The position numbers were made by a program, and so were the translations under genes. Below, piece by piece: positions 28,922 to 36,613 of a DNA stretch of 64,000 nucleotides. The notes under the pieces were generated by a model that worked only from the letters and a program-made list of their open reading frames with translations, was not told the DNA's origin and ran no database searches. Positions within the stretch are counted from its first letter, which is position 1, and every line of letters begins with the position of its first letter. The DNA comes from Sphingomonas hankookensis (GTDB taxonomy: Bacteria; Pseudomonadota; Alphaproteobacteria; Sphingomonadales; Sphingomonadaceae), in the NCBI RefSeq assembly GCF_001619955.1, contig NZ_LQQO01000001.1:124001-188000 (forward strand), given 5' to 3'.

Positions 28922-29652
28922 TGGCGGACATGATCGCATCCGGCGATCCCGACCACGAACGCCTGCCCTGGCTGGAAAGCGCGGAGCCGGAGCCGGAACC
29001 CGCGCGTCCGATCTGGCGCACGGTGCTGATCGTGCTGATCGGCCTGCTGATGGTCGGCACGATCGCCTTTGCCTTGCTGCGCCATCGAGGCGCGCCGACC
29101 GCCAGCGGCACCGGCGACCTGATCGCCGCGCCGGAGGGTCCGTACAAGACCCGCCCGCAGGAAGCCGACGGCATGCGCGTGACCGGCGACAGCGACACCG
29201 CGATCGCGACCAGCGAGGGGGCGACTGGGGGCAACGCGTCGGTCAACCTGAACGCCGTTCCCGAAGCACCGATCCAGGGCAAGGCCGCCGCGCCTGCCGC
29301 CGGTCCGACCAGCAGCGGCACCGGGCGGGTGGCGACGGCCGTGCCGACCACCACTACGCGGTTGGAAGCGCGTGCGCCAGCGGCGGCCGCGCCGGTCGAA
29401 ACCGCGCCGGGTGCCGGCGGTTCGGTCGTGCAGCTCGGCTCCTTCCCGAGCGAGGGCGTGGCGAACACCGCGTGGAACCAGCTGTCGCGCCGCTTCGCCT
29501 ATCTGGCTCCCCTGGGCAAGTCGGTGCAGACGGCGGAGGTGAAGGGCAAGACCGTCTATCGCCTGCGCGTGAATGCGGGCAGCGCGAACCAGGCGTCGGA
29601 CCTCTGTGGCAAGCTCAAGCTGGCTGGAGAGAATTGCTTCATAGCCCGATGA
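28921..29652 (+). CDS. SPOR domain membrane protein
   Basis: 243 residues from ATG 28921, which shares one base with the argS stop; GTG 28918 would add one residue. A cytoplasmic tail of about 30 residues is followed by one membrane helix (about 34-54), a Thr/Ala/Pro-rich periplasmic linker, and a C-terminal SPOR domain (SVVQLGSFPSEGVANTAW onward). SPOR proteins in this position next to argS and nagZ are standard in alphaproteobacteria and localise to the septum. The two cysteines near the end (LCGKLKLAGENCF) could form a disulfide. Confidence 0.88.
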   Translation: MADMIASGDPDHERLPWLESAEPEPEPARPIWRTVLIVLIGLLMVGTIAFALLRHRGAPTASGTGDLIAAPEGPYKTRPQEADGMRVTGDSDTAIATSEGATGGNASVNLNAVPEAPIQGKAAAPAAGPTSSGTGRVATAVPTTTTRLEARAPAAAAPVETAPGAGGSVVQLGSFPSEGVANTAWNQLSRRFAYLAPLGKSVQTAEVKGKTVYRLRVNAGSANQASDLCGKLKLAGENCFIAR

Positions 29653-29698
29653 CATACCCCGGTTGTCGCGGTCGGGGACCTGCGGTAGCCGTCACCCT

Positions 29699-30703
29699 AT
29701 GAAGCCCGTAATCTTTGGCCTGTCCGGCCCGACGCTGACCGCCGACGAAGCCGCGCTGTTCCGCGCGGCCGATCCGCTCGGCTATATCCTGTTCGGTCGC
29801 AACTGCGTCGATCGGGATCAGATGCGCGCCCTGACCGATTCATTGCGCGATCTGTCGGGGCGGGCGGACCTGCCGATCCTGATCGATCAGGAAGGGGGTC
29901 GCGTTGCGCGGATGCAGCCGCCGGTGTGGCCCGCCTTTCCCGCCCCCTCGGCCTTCGCCGCGCTGTACGATCGTGCGCCGTCCTCCGCCATCGCGGCGGC
30001 GAAGGCCAATGGGCAGGCACTGGGCGTCATGCTGGCGGAGGTCGGGGTGACGGTCGATGCGACGCCGCTGCTCGACGTGGCGCAGTCCGATATGACCGGC
30101 GCGATCGGCGACCGCAGCTTCGGTGCGGACCCGATGCAGGTCGCAGCACTTGGCCGCGCGACGCTCGACGGACTGGCCGCGGCCGGAGTGGTCGGCATCG
30201 TCAAGCACATGCCGGGCCATGGCCGCGCGACGGTCGACAGCCACCTCGAGCTGCCGCGCGTCTCCGCACCCGCCGATGCGCTCGAACAGGATATCTCGCC
30301 GTTTGCGACGCTGTCTTCCGCGCCGATGGCGATGACCGCGCATGTCGTGTTCGAGGCATGGGACGCGGCGCTGCCCGCCACCCTGTCGCCAACGGTCATC
30401 CGCGATATCATCCGCGGGCGGATCGGCTTCGACGGGCTGTTGATGACCGACGACATCGACATGAAGGCGTTGAGCGGTGCGCCCGCCGACAAGGCGGCGG
30501 ACGCCATCGCCGCGGGTTGCGATGTCGTGCTCGACTGCTGGGCGCGCATGGAGGAGATGGCAGCGATCGCGGATCGGCTGGACGATATCGCACCGGTGTC
30601 CCGCGCGCGCCTCGACCGTGCGATGGCGGGGATCGGCACTGCCAGCCCGGTTCCGCTCGCCGAACTGGTCGACACGCGCGACCGCCTGCTGGCGCTTGCC
30701 TAA
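29699..30703 (+). CDS. nagZ: Beta-N-acetylhexosaminidase (peptidoglycan recycling)
   Basis: 334 residues, glycoside hydrolase family 3. It removes GlcNAc from GlcNAc-anhydroMurNAc peptides in the cytoplasm. Diagnostic features are LIDQEGGRVARM, KHMPGHGRATVDSH (the flexible loop with the catalytic His-Asp dyad) and MTDDIDMKAL, which holds the nucleophile Asp. ATG 29699 is 46 bases after the SPOR gene and precedes KPVIFGLSGPTL, the usual N-terminus. It pairs functionally with the soluble lytic transglycosylase at 59457-61232. Confidence 0.93.
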   Translation: MKPVIFGLSGPTLTADEAALFRAADPLGYILFGRNCVDRDQMRALTDSLRDLSGRADLPILIDQEGGRVARMQPPVWPAFPAPSAFAALYDRAPSSAIAAAKANGQALGVMLAEVGVTVDATPLLDVAQSDMTGAIGDRSFGADPMQVAALGRATLDGLAAAGVVGIVKHMPGHGRATVDSHLELPRVSAPADALEQDISPFATLSSAPMAMTAHVVFEAWDAALPATLSPTVIRDIIRGRIGFDGLLMTDDIDMKALSGAPADKAADAIAAGCDVVLDCWARMEEMAAIADRLDDIAPVSRARLDRAMAGIGTASPVPLAELVDTRDRLLALA

Positions 30704-30768
30704 GGCGCTTATCGGTTCTTAACCAGGCGGTATTATCCTGCCCGCGCCTGCCGCCTGGGAACCGGAAG

Positions 30769-31200
30769 ATGCTGCCGACCGAGCCTCTGCCCCTGCATCA
30801 TAGCTGGCCGATCTTCGAACGGGGACTGCGCCTGTCCGAAGGGCTGCTCGACATCGGCTACAGCCCCGGTCTGGCCGGCGACGGCCCATTCTCCTGCGAT
30901 CTGACGACGAACCGACTGACCTGGTCCGAAGCGACCTTCCTCCTGTTCGGGCTGCCGATCGGCGTACCCCCGAAGCGCGAATGTGTCCTGCCGATGTATC
31001 GGCCCGAATCGCGCGCGGCCGTCGAACGGCTGCGCAGCCATGCCATTCGCCACCACCGCGGCTTCACCATCGATGCGGCGGTCGACGCGCCCGGTCAGCC
31101 GTTCCGCTGGCTCCGTATCGTTGCCGCCCCCGACATCGAGAACGGCCGAGCCGTCCGGCTGCGCGGCGTGCATCAGGACGTCACGCACGAATATCGGTGA
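30769..31200 (+). CDS. PAS-like sensor domain protein
   Basis: 143 residues, single domain. GPFSCDLTTNRLTWSEATFLLFGLP and the closing RWLRIVAAPDIENG, GVHQDVTHEYR fit a PAS fold with a short PAC end. There is no output domain, membrane segment or HTH. It lies between nagZ and scpA, where sphingomonads often have a small PAS protein. Ligand and partner are unknown. ATG 30769 follows a GGAA ribosome site. The upstream AACCAGGCGGTATTATCC may hold a weak promoter. Confidence 0.65.
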   Translation: MLPTEPLPLHHSWPIFERGLRLSEGLLDIGYSPGLAGDGPFSCDLTTNRLTWSEATFLLFGLPIGVPPKRECVLPMYRPESRAAVERLRSHAIRHHRGFTIDAAVDAPGQPFRWLRIVAAPDIENGRAVRLRGVHQDVTHEYR

Positions 31201-31232
31201 CGGATCGCGCGGCGAGCCGGTAGGATCGCGCC

Positions 31233-31964
31233 ATGGACGCCGATGCGCCGGTACTGACGATCGAACTGGACGGGTGGGAAGGGCCGCTCGACCTGCTGCT
31301 GGCGCTCGCCCGGACGCAGAAGGTCGATCTGCGCCGGATATCGATCCTTGCGCTGGTCGAGCAATATCTGCGCTGGATCGATCGGGTCACTGCCCTGCGG
31401 CTCGAACTGGCGGCCGACTGGCTCGTGATGGCGGCGTGGCTTGCCTATCTGAAATCCGCGTTGCTGCTGCCGCGCGAACCGGAAATGGATCCCGACCCGG
31501 AGGAATTGGCGCTGCGCCTGCAACTGCGGCTCGAACGACTCGATGCGATGCGGGAGGCCGGCGCGCGATTGATGGCGCGCGACCGCATCGGCCGCGACGT
31601 GTTCCTGCGTGGCGATCCCGAAGGGCTGAACGTCGTGCGCAAGGCGCGGTGGGACGCCGGCCTGTACGATCTGATCGAAGCCTATGGCCGGATCAGCGCC
31701 CGGACCCGCCCGGTGCTGCATGTCGTCGCGACGCGACCGGTGATGACGCTGGAGGTTGCGATCGAACGGGTCGAGGCGATGCTCGGCACGCGGATCGACT
31801 GGACCTCGATCGCCGCCTTCCTGCCGATCGATGCCGAGGAGCGCTATCGGCGTTCGGCGCTCGCATCGACCTTTTTGGCGACGCTCGAACTTGCGCGGCA
31901 GGGGCGGGTGGCGATCCGGCAGGATGCGCCGTTCGGGCCGATCGATATCCGGCGCATCGCATGA
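31233..31964 (+). CDS. scpA: Segregation and condensation protein A
   Basis: 243 residues, the kleisin subunit of the bacterial SMC complex. The N-terminal FDGPLDLLL-type motif appears as WEGPLDLLLALARTQKVDL (14-32), where it contacts SMC. EYLRWI/AAWLAYLKSALLLP follows, and the C-terminal winged-helix segment has EERYRRSALASTFLATLELARQG. It ends in an ATGA overlap with scpB, its partner. Confidence 0.92.
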   Translation: MDADAPVLTIELDGWEGPLDLLLALARTQKVDLRRISILALVEQYLRWIDRVTALRLELAADWLVMAAWLAYLKSALLLPREPEMDPDPEELALRLQLRLERLDAMREAGARLMARDRIGRDVFLRGDPEGLNVVRKARWDAGLYDLIEAYGRISARTRPVLHVVATRPVMTLEVAIERVEAMLGTRIDWTSIAAFLPIDAEERYRRSALASTFLATLELARQGRVAIRQDAPFGPIDIRRIA

Positions 31965-32527
31965 CCGATCCGTTCGTCCGTGCGGTAGAGGCGGTGCTGT
32001 TCGCCAGCGAAGCACCGATGACGGTCGCGATGATCGCCGCCTATGTCGGGGACGGGGATGTCCGTGCCGCGCTCACCACGATCGAGGCGGATCATGCCGG
32101 GCGCGGCTTCGGCCTGGTCCGGCGGGGAGAGCATTGGCATTTCGAAACTGCGCCCGACCTAGCCCATTTCCTGCGCCGCGACCGCGACGAGTCGCGCCGC
32201 CTGTCGCGCGCCGCGATCGAGACACTGGCGATCATCGCCTATCATGAGCCGGCGACCCGTGCGGACATCGAATCGATCCGCGGCGTGCAGATTTCCAAGG
32301 GCACGATCGATGTGTTGCTGGCGGCGGGTTGGGTCCGACCGGCGGGCAGGCGCGAGGTGCCGGGCCGTCCGCTGGCGTACGCAACGACGCAGGCGTTTCT
32401 CGACCATTTCGGGCTGAACAGTCGCCGCGACCTGCCGGGGATCGACGATTTGCGCGCGGCGAGTCTGCTCGAACCAATCGACGATGCCTTTGCAAGCGTG
32501 CTGGAAAGCGGCGGCGATAGCGACTAA
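31961..32527 (+). CDS. scpB: Segregation and condensation protein B
   Basis: 188 residues, the kite subunit that binds ScpA in the SMC condensin. Two winged-helix domains are visible. The first starts VRAVEAVLFASEAPMTV, and the second contains LSRAAIETLAIIAYHEPATRADIESIRGV, the family's most conserved stretch, followed by GRPLAYATTQAFLDHFGL. ATG 31961 overlaps the scpA stop. Confidence 0.93.
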   Translation: MTDPFVRAVEAVLFASEAPMTVAMIAAYVGDGDVRAALTTIEADHAGRGFGLVRRGEHWHFETAPDLAHFLRRDRDESRRLSRAAIETLAIIAYHEPATRADIESIRGVQISKGTIDVLLAAGWVRPAGRREVPGRPLAYATTQAFLDHFGLNSRRDLPGIDDLRAASLLEPIDDAFASVLESGGDSD

Positions 32528-32565
32528 GTGGACGGCAACGATCCGTTTCGCTTGGAGTGTAGACG

Positions 32566-32844
32566 ATGGGTGGTCTTAGCATTTGGCACTGGCTTATCGT
32601 CGGCGTCGCGATCCTGCTGCTGTTCGGCAAGGGTCGGTTTTCCGACATGATGGGCGACGTGGCCAAGGGGCTGAAGAGCTTCAAGAAGGGCATGGCCGAG
32701 GATGACGATGTGCCGCCGCCCGCGCGTCCGCGCGAACGGCTGGAACAGCGTCCGCTCGATACTGGCTATGATCGTGATCCGGCGCCGCGAGACCCGCTGC
32801 ACCGCGACCCCGTTCGCGACGACCGCCCACACGGCGACCGCTGA
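32566..32844 (+). CDS. tatA: Sec-independent protein translocase subunit TatA
   Basis: 92 residues. One membrane helix ([16 protein letters not shown], 6-21), the hinge [20 protein letters not shown] and an amphipathic helix are the TatA pattern, with the Phe-Gly after the helix intact. The tail is rich in Asp, Arg and Pro. TatA multimers form the pore for folded twin-arginine substrates such as the DUF1501 protein. It is the first gene of tatABC and follows scpB by 38 bases. Confidence 0.93.
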   Translation: MGGLSIWHWLIVGVAILLLFGKGRFSDMMGDVAKGLKSFKKGMAEDDDVPPPARPRERLEQRPLDTGYDRDPAPRDPLHRDPVRDDRPHGDR

Positions 32845-32891
32845 CTTCCATTCCCCGGCGGGCCGTGGCGCCCGCCCGACCTTGAGCGCCG

Positions 32892-33302
32892 ATGTTCGAT
32901 ATCGCTCCCACCGAATTGATGGTCGTCGCGCTGGTCGCGCTGGTCGTCATCGGTCCCAAGGATTTGCCGAAGGCCATGCGTATCGTCGGCCTGTGGGTCG
33001 GCAAGGCGCGTGGCGTCGCGCGCCAGTTCCGCTCAGGTTTCGACACGATGGTGCGCGAAGCCGAACTGGCGGAAATGGAAAAGAAATGGGCGGAGGAAAA
33101 CGCCCGGATCATGCGCGAGCATCCCGCCGATCCGCCGGCGGCCGTGCACCCGATCGACGCGCCTTCGCCGCCGCCGCCGGTCCATGATCCCGCTCCGGCA
33201 TCGCCCGAGGACGATCCGGCTCCGGTGATGGTCGAACGGCCCGAACTGCGTGAAGCACCCGGCGACCATCCGCCCGCCGCTGATGGCAAGGCCCCGTCAT
33301 GA
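32892..33302 (+). CDS. tatB: Sec-independent protein translocase subunit TatB
   Basis: 136 residues. The start MFDIAPTELMVVALVALVVIGPKDLPKAMR is the TatB type, with Glu8 in the membrane helix and the GPKDLP hinge; an amphipathic helix with Glu/Lys pairs follows. The tail is a long Pro/Ala-rich disordered region. TatB and TatC form the receptor for Tat signal peptides. The stop overlaps tatC (ATGA). Confidence 0.92.
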   Translation: MFDIAPTELMVVALVALVVIGPKDLPKAMRIVGLWVGKARGVARQFRSGFDTMVREAELAEMEKKWAEENARIMREHPADPPAAVHPIDAPSPPPPVHDPAPASPEDDPAPVMVERPELREAPGDHPPAADGKAPS

Positions 33303-34087
33303 ACGATATCGACGACAGCCAGGCACCCTTGCTCGATCACCTGATCGAATTGCGCCGTCGCCTGCTTTATTCGGTGGTCGCGGTAGCCGCGTGCTTTGCG
33401 CTCTGCTTCTATTTTTCGCACCAGATCCTGACGTTCCTGCTCAAGCCCTTGCTGGCGGCGGGGCAGAAGCGCGTGATCTTCACCCAGATTTTCGAGGCGT
33501 TCTTCGTCCAGATCAAGGTGGCGTTCTTCGCCGCGATGATGCTGTCCTTTCCGGTGATCGCGAACCAGCTCTGGCAGTTCGTGGCACCGGGCCTGTACCG
33601 CAACGAAAAGAAGGCGCTGTTCCCGTTCCTGCTGGCGACGCCGGTGCTGTTCATCGCCGGTGCTGCGCTGGCCTATTACGTCACCATCCCGGTCGCGCTG
33701 CATTTCCTGCTCGGATATCAGGGCAATCTGGGCGGCGTCGAGCAGGAGGCGATGCCCTCGATCGAGAATTACCTCTCGTTCGTGATGCAGTTTCTGTTCG
33801 CGTTCGGCCTTGCCTTCCTGTTGCCGGTGCTGTTGATGCTGCTGGAGTTGGCCGGCATCGTTACGCGCAAGCAGCTGGTCGGGGCGCGGCGGTACGCGAT
33901 CGTCGCCGCCTTCGCGATCGCTGCGGTCGCGACGCCGCCGGACATCGGGTCACAGTTCCTGCTCGCTGTACCGCTGATCCTGCTCTACGAACTGGCGCTG
34001 ATCGCGATCTGGTTCACCGAGAAGCGTCGGGCGAAGCGCGATCCCGCTACGGACGAAGTCAGCGAGGTCGACGACCAGACCATCTGA
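33299..34087 (+). CDS. tatC: Sec-independent protein translocase subunit TatC
   Basis: 262 residues with six membrane helices. It recognises the twin-arginine signal. The N-terminal LLDHLIELRRRLLYS, the first periplasmic loop, FQIKVAFFAAMMLSFPVIANQLWQFVAPGLYRNE (quoted in parts: FPVIANQLWQFVAPGLY) and the final FAIAAVATPPDIGSQFLLA are diagnostic. It ends the operon, and a bidirectional hairpin terminator lies about 30 bases downstream. Confidence 0.95.
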   Translation: MNDIDDSQAPLLDHLIELRRRLLYSVVAVAACFALCFYFSHQILTFLLKPLLAAGQKRVIFTQIFEAFFVQIKVAFFAAMMLSFPVIANQLWQFVAPGLYRNEKKALFPFLLATPVLFIAGAALAYYVTIPVALHFLLGYQGNLGGVEQEAMPSIENYLSFVMQFLFAFGLAFLLPVLLMLLELAGIVTRKQLVGARRYAIVAAFAIAAVATPPDIGSQFLLAVPLILLYELALIAIWFTEKRRAKRDPATDEVSEVDDQTI

Positions 34088-34116
34088 CGCCGGCGTGGCT
34101 CTCTGGCGTCCGACAC

Positions 34117-34153
34117 GAAAAAGGGCGGCTCGGACATGGTCCGGGCCGCCCTT
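34117..34153. terminator. Bidirectional intrinsic terminator between tatC and the entericidin-like gene
   Basis: AAGGGCGGCTCGGAC (34121-34135) pairs with GTCCGGGCCGCCCTT (34139-34153) around ATG. On the minus strand the stem is followed by a T-run (CCCTTTTTCG), so it ends the entericidin transcript well. On the + strand the tail is only TTGTCGTT, a weaker stop for tatC. Confidence 0.85.
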
Positions 34154-34185
34154 GTCGTTCCGGCGTCTCTAGCGCCGGATGCGAC

Positions 34186-34320
34186 TTACTTGCTGTCCTT
34201 GGCGGCGCCCGCGACGGCGTTGCCGGCCGACGACACGTCCCTACCGACACCTTCGACGGTGTTGCAGGCGCTGACGGCCAGGGCGCCGGCCACTACGGCA
34301 AGGCTCAGAATCTTACGCAT
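34186..34320 (-). CDS. Entericidin-like small lipoprotein
   Basis: 44 residues. A lipoprotein signal MRKILSLAVVAGALAVSAC with Cys19 as the lipidated residue is followed by NTVEGVGRDVSSAGNAV, the entericidin A/B pattern. Entericidins are small outer-membrane lipoproteins linked to stationary-phase lysis and envelope stress; the role in sphingomonads is not established. The ATG at 34320 has GGGAGA seven bases upstream. A longer frame reaching back to 34413 would add residues without a ribosome site. An EcfG-like promoter lies 44-68 bases upstream, and an intrinsic terminator lies downstream. Confidence 0.85.
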   Translation of the reverse strand: MRKILSLAVVAGALAVSACNTVEGVGRDVSSAGNAVAGAAKDSK

Positions 34321-34363
34321 ATCGATCTCCCGGTTTCGCGAGACTCGCTCGCTCCGGCGAAAG

Positions 34364-34388
34364 AATGTTTGGCGAAAATATTCGTTCC
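34364..34388 (-). promoter_or_regulatory. Near-consensus EcfG (general stress) promoter of the entericidin-like gene
   Basis: On the minus strand GGAAC (34388-34384) is followed after exactly 16 bases by CATT (34367-34364). The alphaproteobacterial EcfG consensus is GGAAC-N16/17-CGTT, so there is one mismatch. Transcription would begin near 34357, giving a leader of roughly 37 bases. Confidence 0.6.
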
Positions 34389-34411
34389 GGCATGGAAATG
34401 GGATGGCCAGC

Positions 34412-34566
34412 AAAAAGCGACCCGCCGGTTTTGAGGCCGACGGGTCGCTTAGGTGAAACCAGTATATGGACCCGGTGGCACTACCGGGGGGGGGGGGAGG
34501 GTTTGCGCCTACCGGGTCCTTTTAGCGGATAGCGAGAGCGGGGGGGCATAAGATCGCTATCCGAGG
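34412..34566 (-). ncRNA. Candidate stress-induced small RNA with three stem-loops and C-rich loops
   Basis: Read on the minus strand, a transcript from about 34566 would fold into three hairpins. SL1 has a perfect 10-bp stem (34563-34554 with 34535-34526) and an 18-base loop with seven consecutive C. SL2 has a 9-bp stem (34519-34511 with 34476-34468) and a long loop with ACCCT followed by 12 C. SL3 has a perfect 10-bp stem (34450-34441 with 34425-34416) followed by TTTTTG, an intrinsic terminator. Pyrimidine-rich loops in tandem resemble the anti-Shine-Dalgarno loops of alphaproteobacterial sRNAs (CcsR/'cuckoo' and alpha-r14 types). There is no open frame in it. Expression has not been shown. 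Confidence 0.6.
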
Positions 34567-34571
34567 GTGAT

Positions 34572-34596
34572 AACGGCAGGCCTTATCCTTGGTTCC
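34572..34596 (-). promoter_or_regulatory. Consensus EcfG (general stress) promoter of the candidate sRNA
   Basis: Minus strand GGAAC (34596-34592), 16 bases, CGTT (34575-34572): an exact match to the EcfG consensus. The predicted start, 6-8 bases downstream, falls directly before the first stem-loop of the candidate sRNA. There is no protein start within 200 bases downstream, so the promoter is best explained by a non-coding transcript. Confidence 0.75.
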
Positions 34597-34627
34597 GGTA
34601 TTCCGCGTTTTTTTTTGGAAAGCGGCG

Positions 34628-35299
34628 TCAGCTGGGGAACGCGCCGCACTTCTTGGTCTGCCAGATGCCCTTGCGCCAGCATTTCGGGTTTTCGAACTGG
34701 TACAGGCGCACCGGGCGCATATACGGAATCTGCCGCGTGAACTGCTGTTCGCCGTAGGGAACCAGCGAATTGCGCAGCTTGCGCATCCGCAGCTGGGCGA
34801 ATTCGCCCAGATAGCCGCGCGGCACGAACAGCGCTTCCTGCCCGATCTCGTTCGCGGCCTGGCAGAAGCCGAGCTGCGCCGACACGGTCGAGAAGCTGGA
34901 ATACACCCGCGTACCGAACTGGTCGAGCGCGGTCTGGCCGGCCTTCAGCGAACCGGTGGTCCGATCGAAATACTTGTCCAGCGCGGCATAGCTGTCCTTC
35001 AGCTCGTCGGCATGGTCGAACAGCATCGCGTTGTAGTTGTTCAGCGTCTGCATCGTCGGTTCGAACTGGCATTGCAGCGCCGCGACGTTCAGCGCCGAGC
35101 GCATGTTCCACAGCACCGCCGCGCGCAGCTCGGCCGGGGTCGCGCCGGGCAGCACCTGCGTCGTGACGCCCGGTTCCTCCCCGGTGACGCGCGGGCCCTC
35201 CAGATCATAGGGCTTGAAAAAAAATTGGGCCGACGCGGGGGATGCCGCGACGGTCAGGGCGGCGGCAGCGGCCAGGACCAGGGTACGCACTACGCTCAT
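34628..35299 (-). CDS. Exported protein of unknown function, sphingomonad type
   Basis: 223 residues. A Sec signal peptide (MSVVRTLVLAAAAALTVAASPASAQ, cleavage after ASA) leads to a mature protein with four cysteines: LQCQFE, LGFCQAAN and, near the end, NPKCWRKGIW and KKCGAF, probably two disulfides. No domain is recognised. The central region (AMLFDHADELKDSYAALDKYF) is helical. It stands alone, with a weak CtrA-like TTAACCAT at 35350-35343 upstream. The sRNA candidate and its terminator follow it on the same strand. Confidence 0.75.
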   Translation of the reverse strand: MSVVRTLVLAAAAALTVAASPASAQFFFKPYDLEGPRVTGEEPGVTTQVLPGATPAELRAAVLWNMRSALNVAALQCQFEPTMQTLNNYNAMLFDHADELKDSYAALDKYFDRTTGSLKAGQTALDQFGTRVYSSFSTVSAQLGFCQAANEIGQEALFVPRGYLGEFAQLRMRKLRNSLVPYGEQQFTRQIPYMRPVRLYQFENPKCWRKGIWQTKKCGAFPS

Positions 35300-35446
35300 C
35301 TCTTCCTTTCACGGCGCGGGCTTGGCGCCAGGGCAAGCAGCGATGGTTAAGGCGTTTTTCGTGGCGACCCAAGCCCCAACTTGCATCGGATCGCCACGTT
35401 TCGCCGCACAGGGGCGTAACGATCCGGCCGGCCGGGGACGGATAAC

Positions 35447-35478
35447 GAAAAGGGCCGCCCGGTCGCCCGGACGGCCCC
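35447..35478 (-). terminator. Intrinsic terminator of the Met-rich lipoprotein gene
   Basis: On the minus strand GGGGCCGTCCGGG-CGA-CCGGGCGGCCC is followed by TTTTCG, a GC-rich hairpin with a T-run 27-60 bases after the stop codon of the gene at 35505. Confidence 0.8.
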
Positions 35479-35504
35479 TCGCCAGAATAGCCGAAATCGG
35501 CTGA

Positions 35505-35777
35505 TTACATGGCGTTGGTCATGCCGGCTTCGTTCGACATCATGGTGTCGTTCGACATCATCATGCTGTCGTTCGACATCATCATGGTGTCGTTGCCCAT
35601 GGCGCCGTCAACGGCGGTCATGTTGTCCGACATCGTGCCGTCCATCATGTCGGTCGAGTTCAGGTCGGTGATGGTCGCGTTGTCGGCGGTGGTTTCGGTG
35701 TTGCCGCCGCAAGCCGACAGCGCCAGCGCCGCGCCGGCGATGATCGAACCGGTCAGGATCTTCGAGAATGCACGCAT
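35505..35777 (-). CDS. Methionine-rich repeat lipoprotein
   Basis: 90 residues. The lipobox LALSACGG puts the lipidated Cys at 23. The mature part of about 68 residues is almost free of basic residues, with 15 Met and many Asn, Asp, Thr and Ser, ending in repeats of the form MMMSNDS, MMMSNDT, MMSNEA. Met-rich surface tracts in other proteins bind copper(I) or silver, or guard against oxidants. Here that is only an inference. Neither flanking gene concerns metal handling. The gene has its own terminator, so it is expressed alone. Confidence 0.7.
   Translation of the reverse strand: MRAFSKILTGSIIAGAALALSACGGNTETTADNATITDLNSTDMMDGTMSDNMTAVDGAMGNDTMMMSNDSMMMSNDTMMSNEAGMTNAM
35530..35591. repeat. 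Tandem 18-21 bp repeats in the Met-rich lipoprotein gene
   Basis: On the + strand CGTTCGACATCAT(CAT)GGTGT occurs three times in a row, starting at 35530, 35549 and 35570, one copy lacking a CAT. This encodes the MMM-SND units on the minus strand. Such arrays can gain or lose units by slippage. Confidence 0.7.
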
Positions 35778-35866
35778 GGTAAGCTCCCTAAGCTATGGAT
35801 AGGCGGCGTTTCTTTTGCCGTTAATACCCAATCCGTGCTGGACATTAGTCGAAGGGGTGCTTGCCC

Positions 35867-36559
35867 TCAAGCCTCTTTCGCAGGGGGGTACAGCCCGTCC
35901 AGAAAAGCCGGCAACCCGGCGGCGAGCGCTGCATCGAACATTCCCGGGTCGACCGTCTTTCCAAGCGCCGCTGCGCTGGTCACGGGAAATTCGGCGATCC
36001 CACACGGGACGATGCCCCCGAAATGTGACAAATCTGGGGCCAGATTGACCGAAAATCCGTGCAGCGTCGCCCAGCGGCGCACCCGTACGCCGATCGCGCC
36101 GATCTTCGCTTCGGTGCCGCCATCGGACGTCCAGATGCCGATGCGATCGGGCACGGCATAGGCATGGATGTCGAAGGTCGCCAGCGCACCGATCACCCAC
36201 GACTCCACCGCATGGACGAAGCGGCGCACGTCGCGTCCGCGCCGCGTCAGGTCGAGCATCAGGTAACCGATCCGCTGGCCAGGACCGTGATAGGTGTAGC
36301 GCCCGCCGCGCCCCGCGGCATGAACGGGAAAGCGCGGGTCGAGCAACTCGGCGGGGTCGGCGCTGGTGCCGGCGGTGTAGAGCGGCGGATGTTCAAGCAG
36401 CCAGATCATTTCGGCCGCCATGCCATCGGCGATCGCGGTCGCGCGGGTCTCCATGGTCGCCAGCGCCACGGGGTAGTCGATCTGTCCGGTTTCGGGGCGC
36501 CATTCGATCTGCTGCGCGGTCGCGACGGGCGGGACGTGGGGGTCAGGGGCCATTTTCAT
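35867..36559 (-). CDS. lipB: Octanoyl-[acyl carrier protein]:protein N-octanoyltransferase
   Basis: 230 residues. It moves octanoate from ACP to lipoyl domains, the first step of lipoate synthesis. [22 protein letters not shown] is the family signature ([13 protein letters not shown]), [10 protein letters not shown] holds the catalytic Lys, and [10 protein letters not shown] holds the catalytic Cys. ATG 36559 or the ATG two codons later could start it. It stands apart from lipA. The + strand gene at 36614 diverges from it across a 54-base gap. Confidence 0.93.
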   Translation of the reverse strand: MKMAPDPHVPPVATAQQIEWRPETGQIDYPVALATMETRATAIADGMAAEMIWLLEHPPLYTAGTSADPAELLDPRFPVHAAGRGGRYTYHGPGQRIGYLMLDLTRRGRDVRRFVHAVESWVIGALATFDIHAYAVPDRIGIWTSDGGTEAKIGAIGVRVRRWATLHGFSVNLAPDLSHFGGIVPCGIAEFPVTSAAALGKTVDPGMFDAALAAGLPAFLDGLYPPAKEA

Positions 36560-36613
36560 TCAGGATCAGGATGGGTAGAGCTTCCATCGGATAAAAGGGG
36601 AGCAAGTGCAACG

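Noticed and set aside
34186..34413. 75-residue version of the entericidin-like protein
   Set aside because: The extra 31 residues lie across the EcfG-like promoter and would hide the lipoprotein signal; the shorter start has a ribosome site.
34608..34616. Nine-T run near 34.61 kb as a terminator
   Set aside because: On the + strand no stem precedes it and no + strand gene ends there. On the minus strand it lies upstream of the promoter. Probably neutral.
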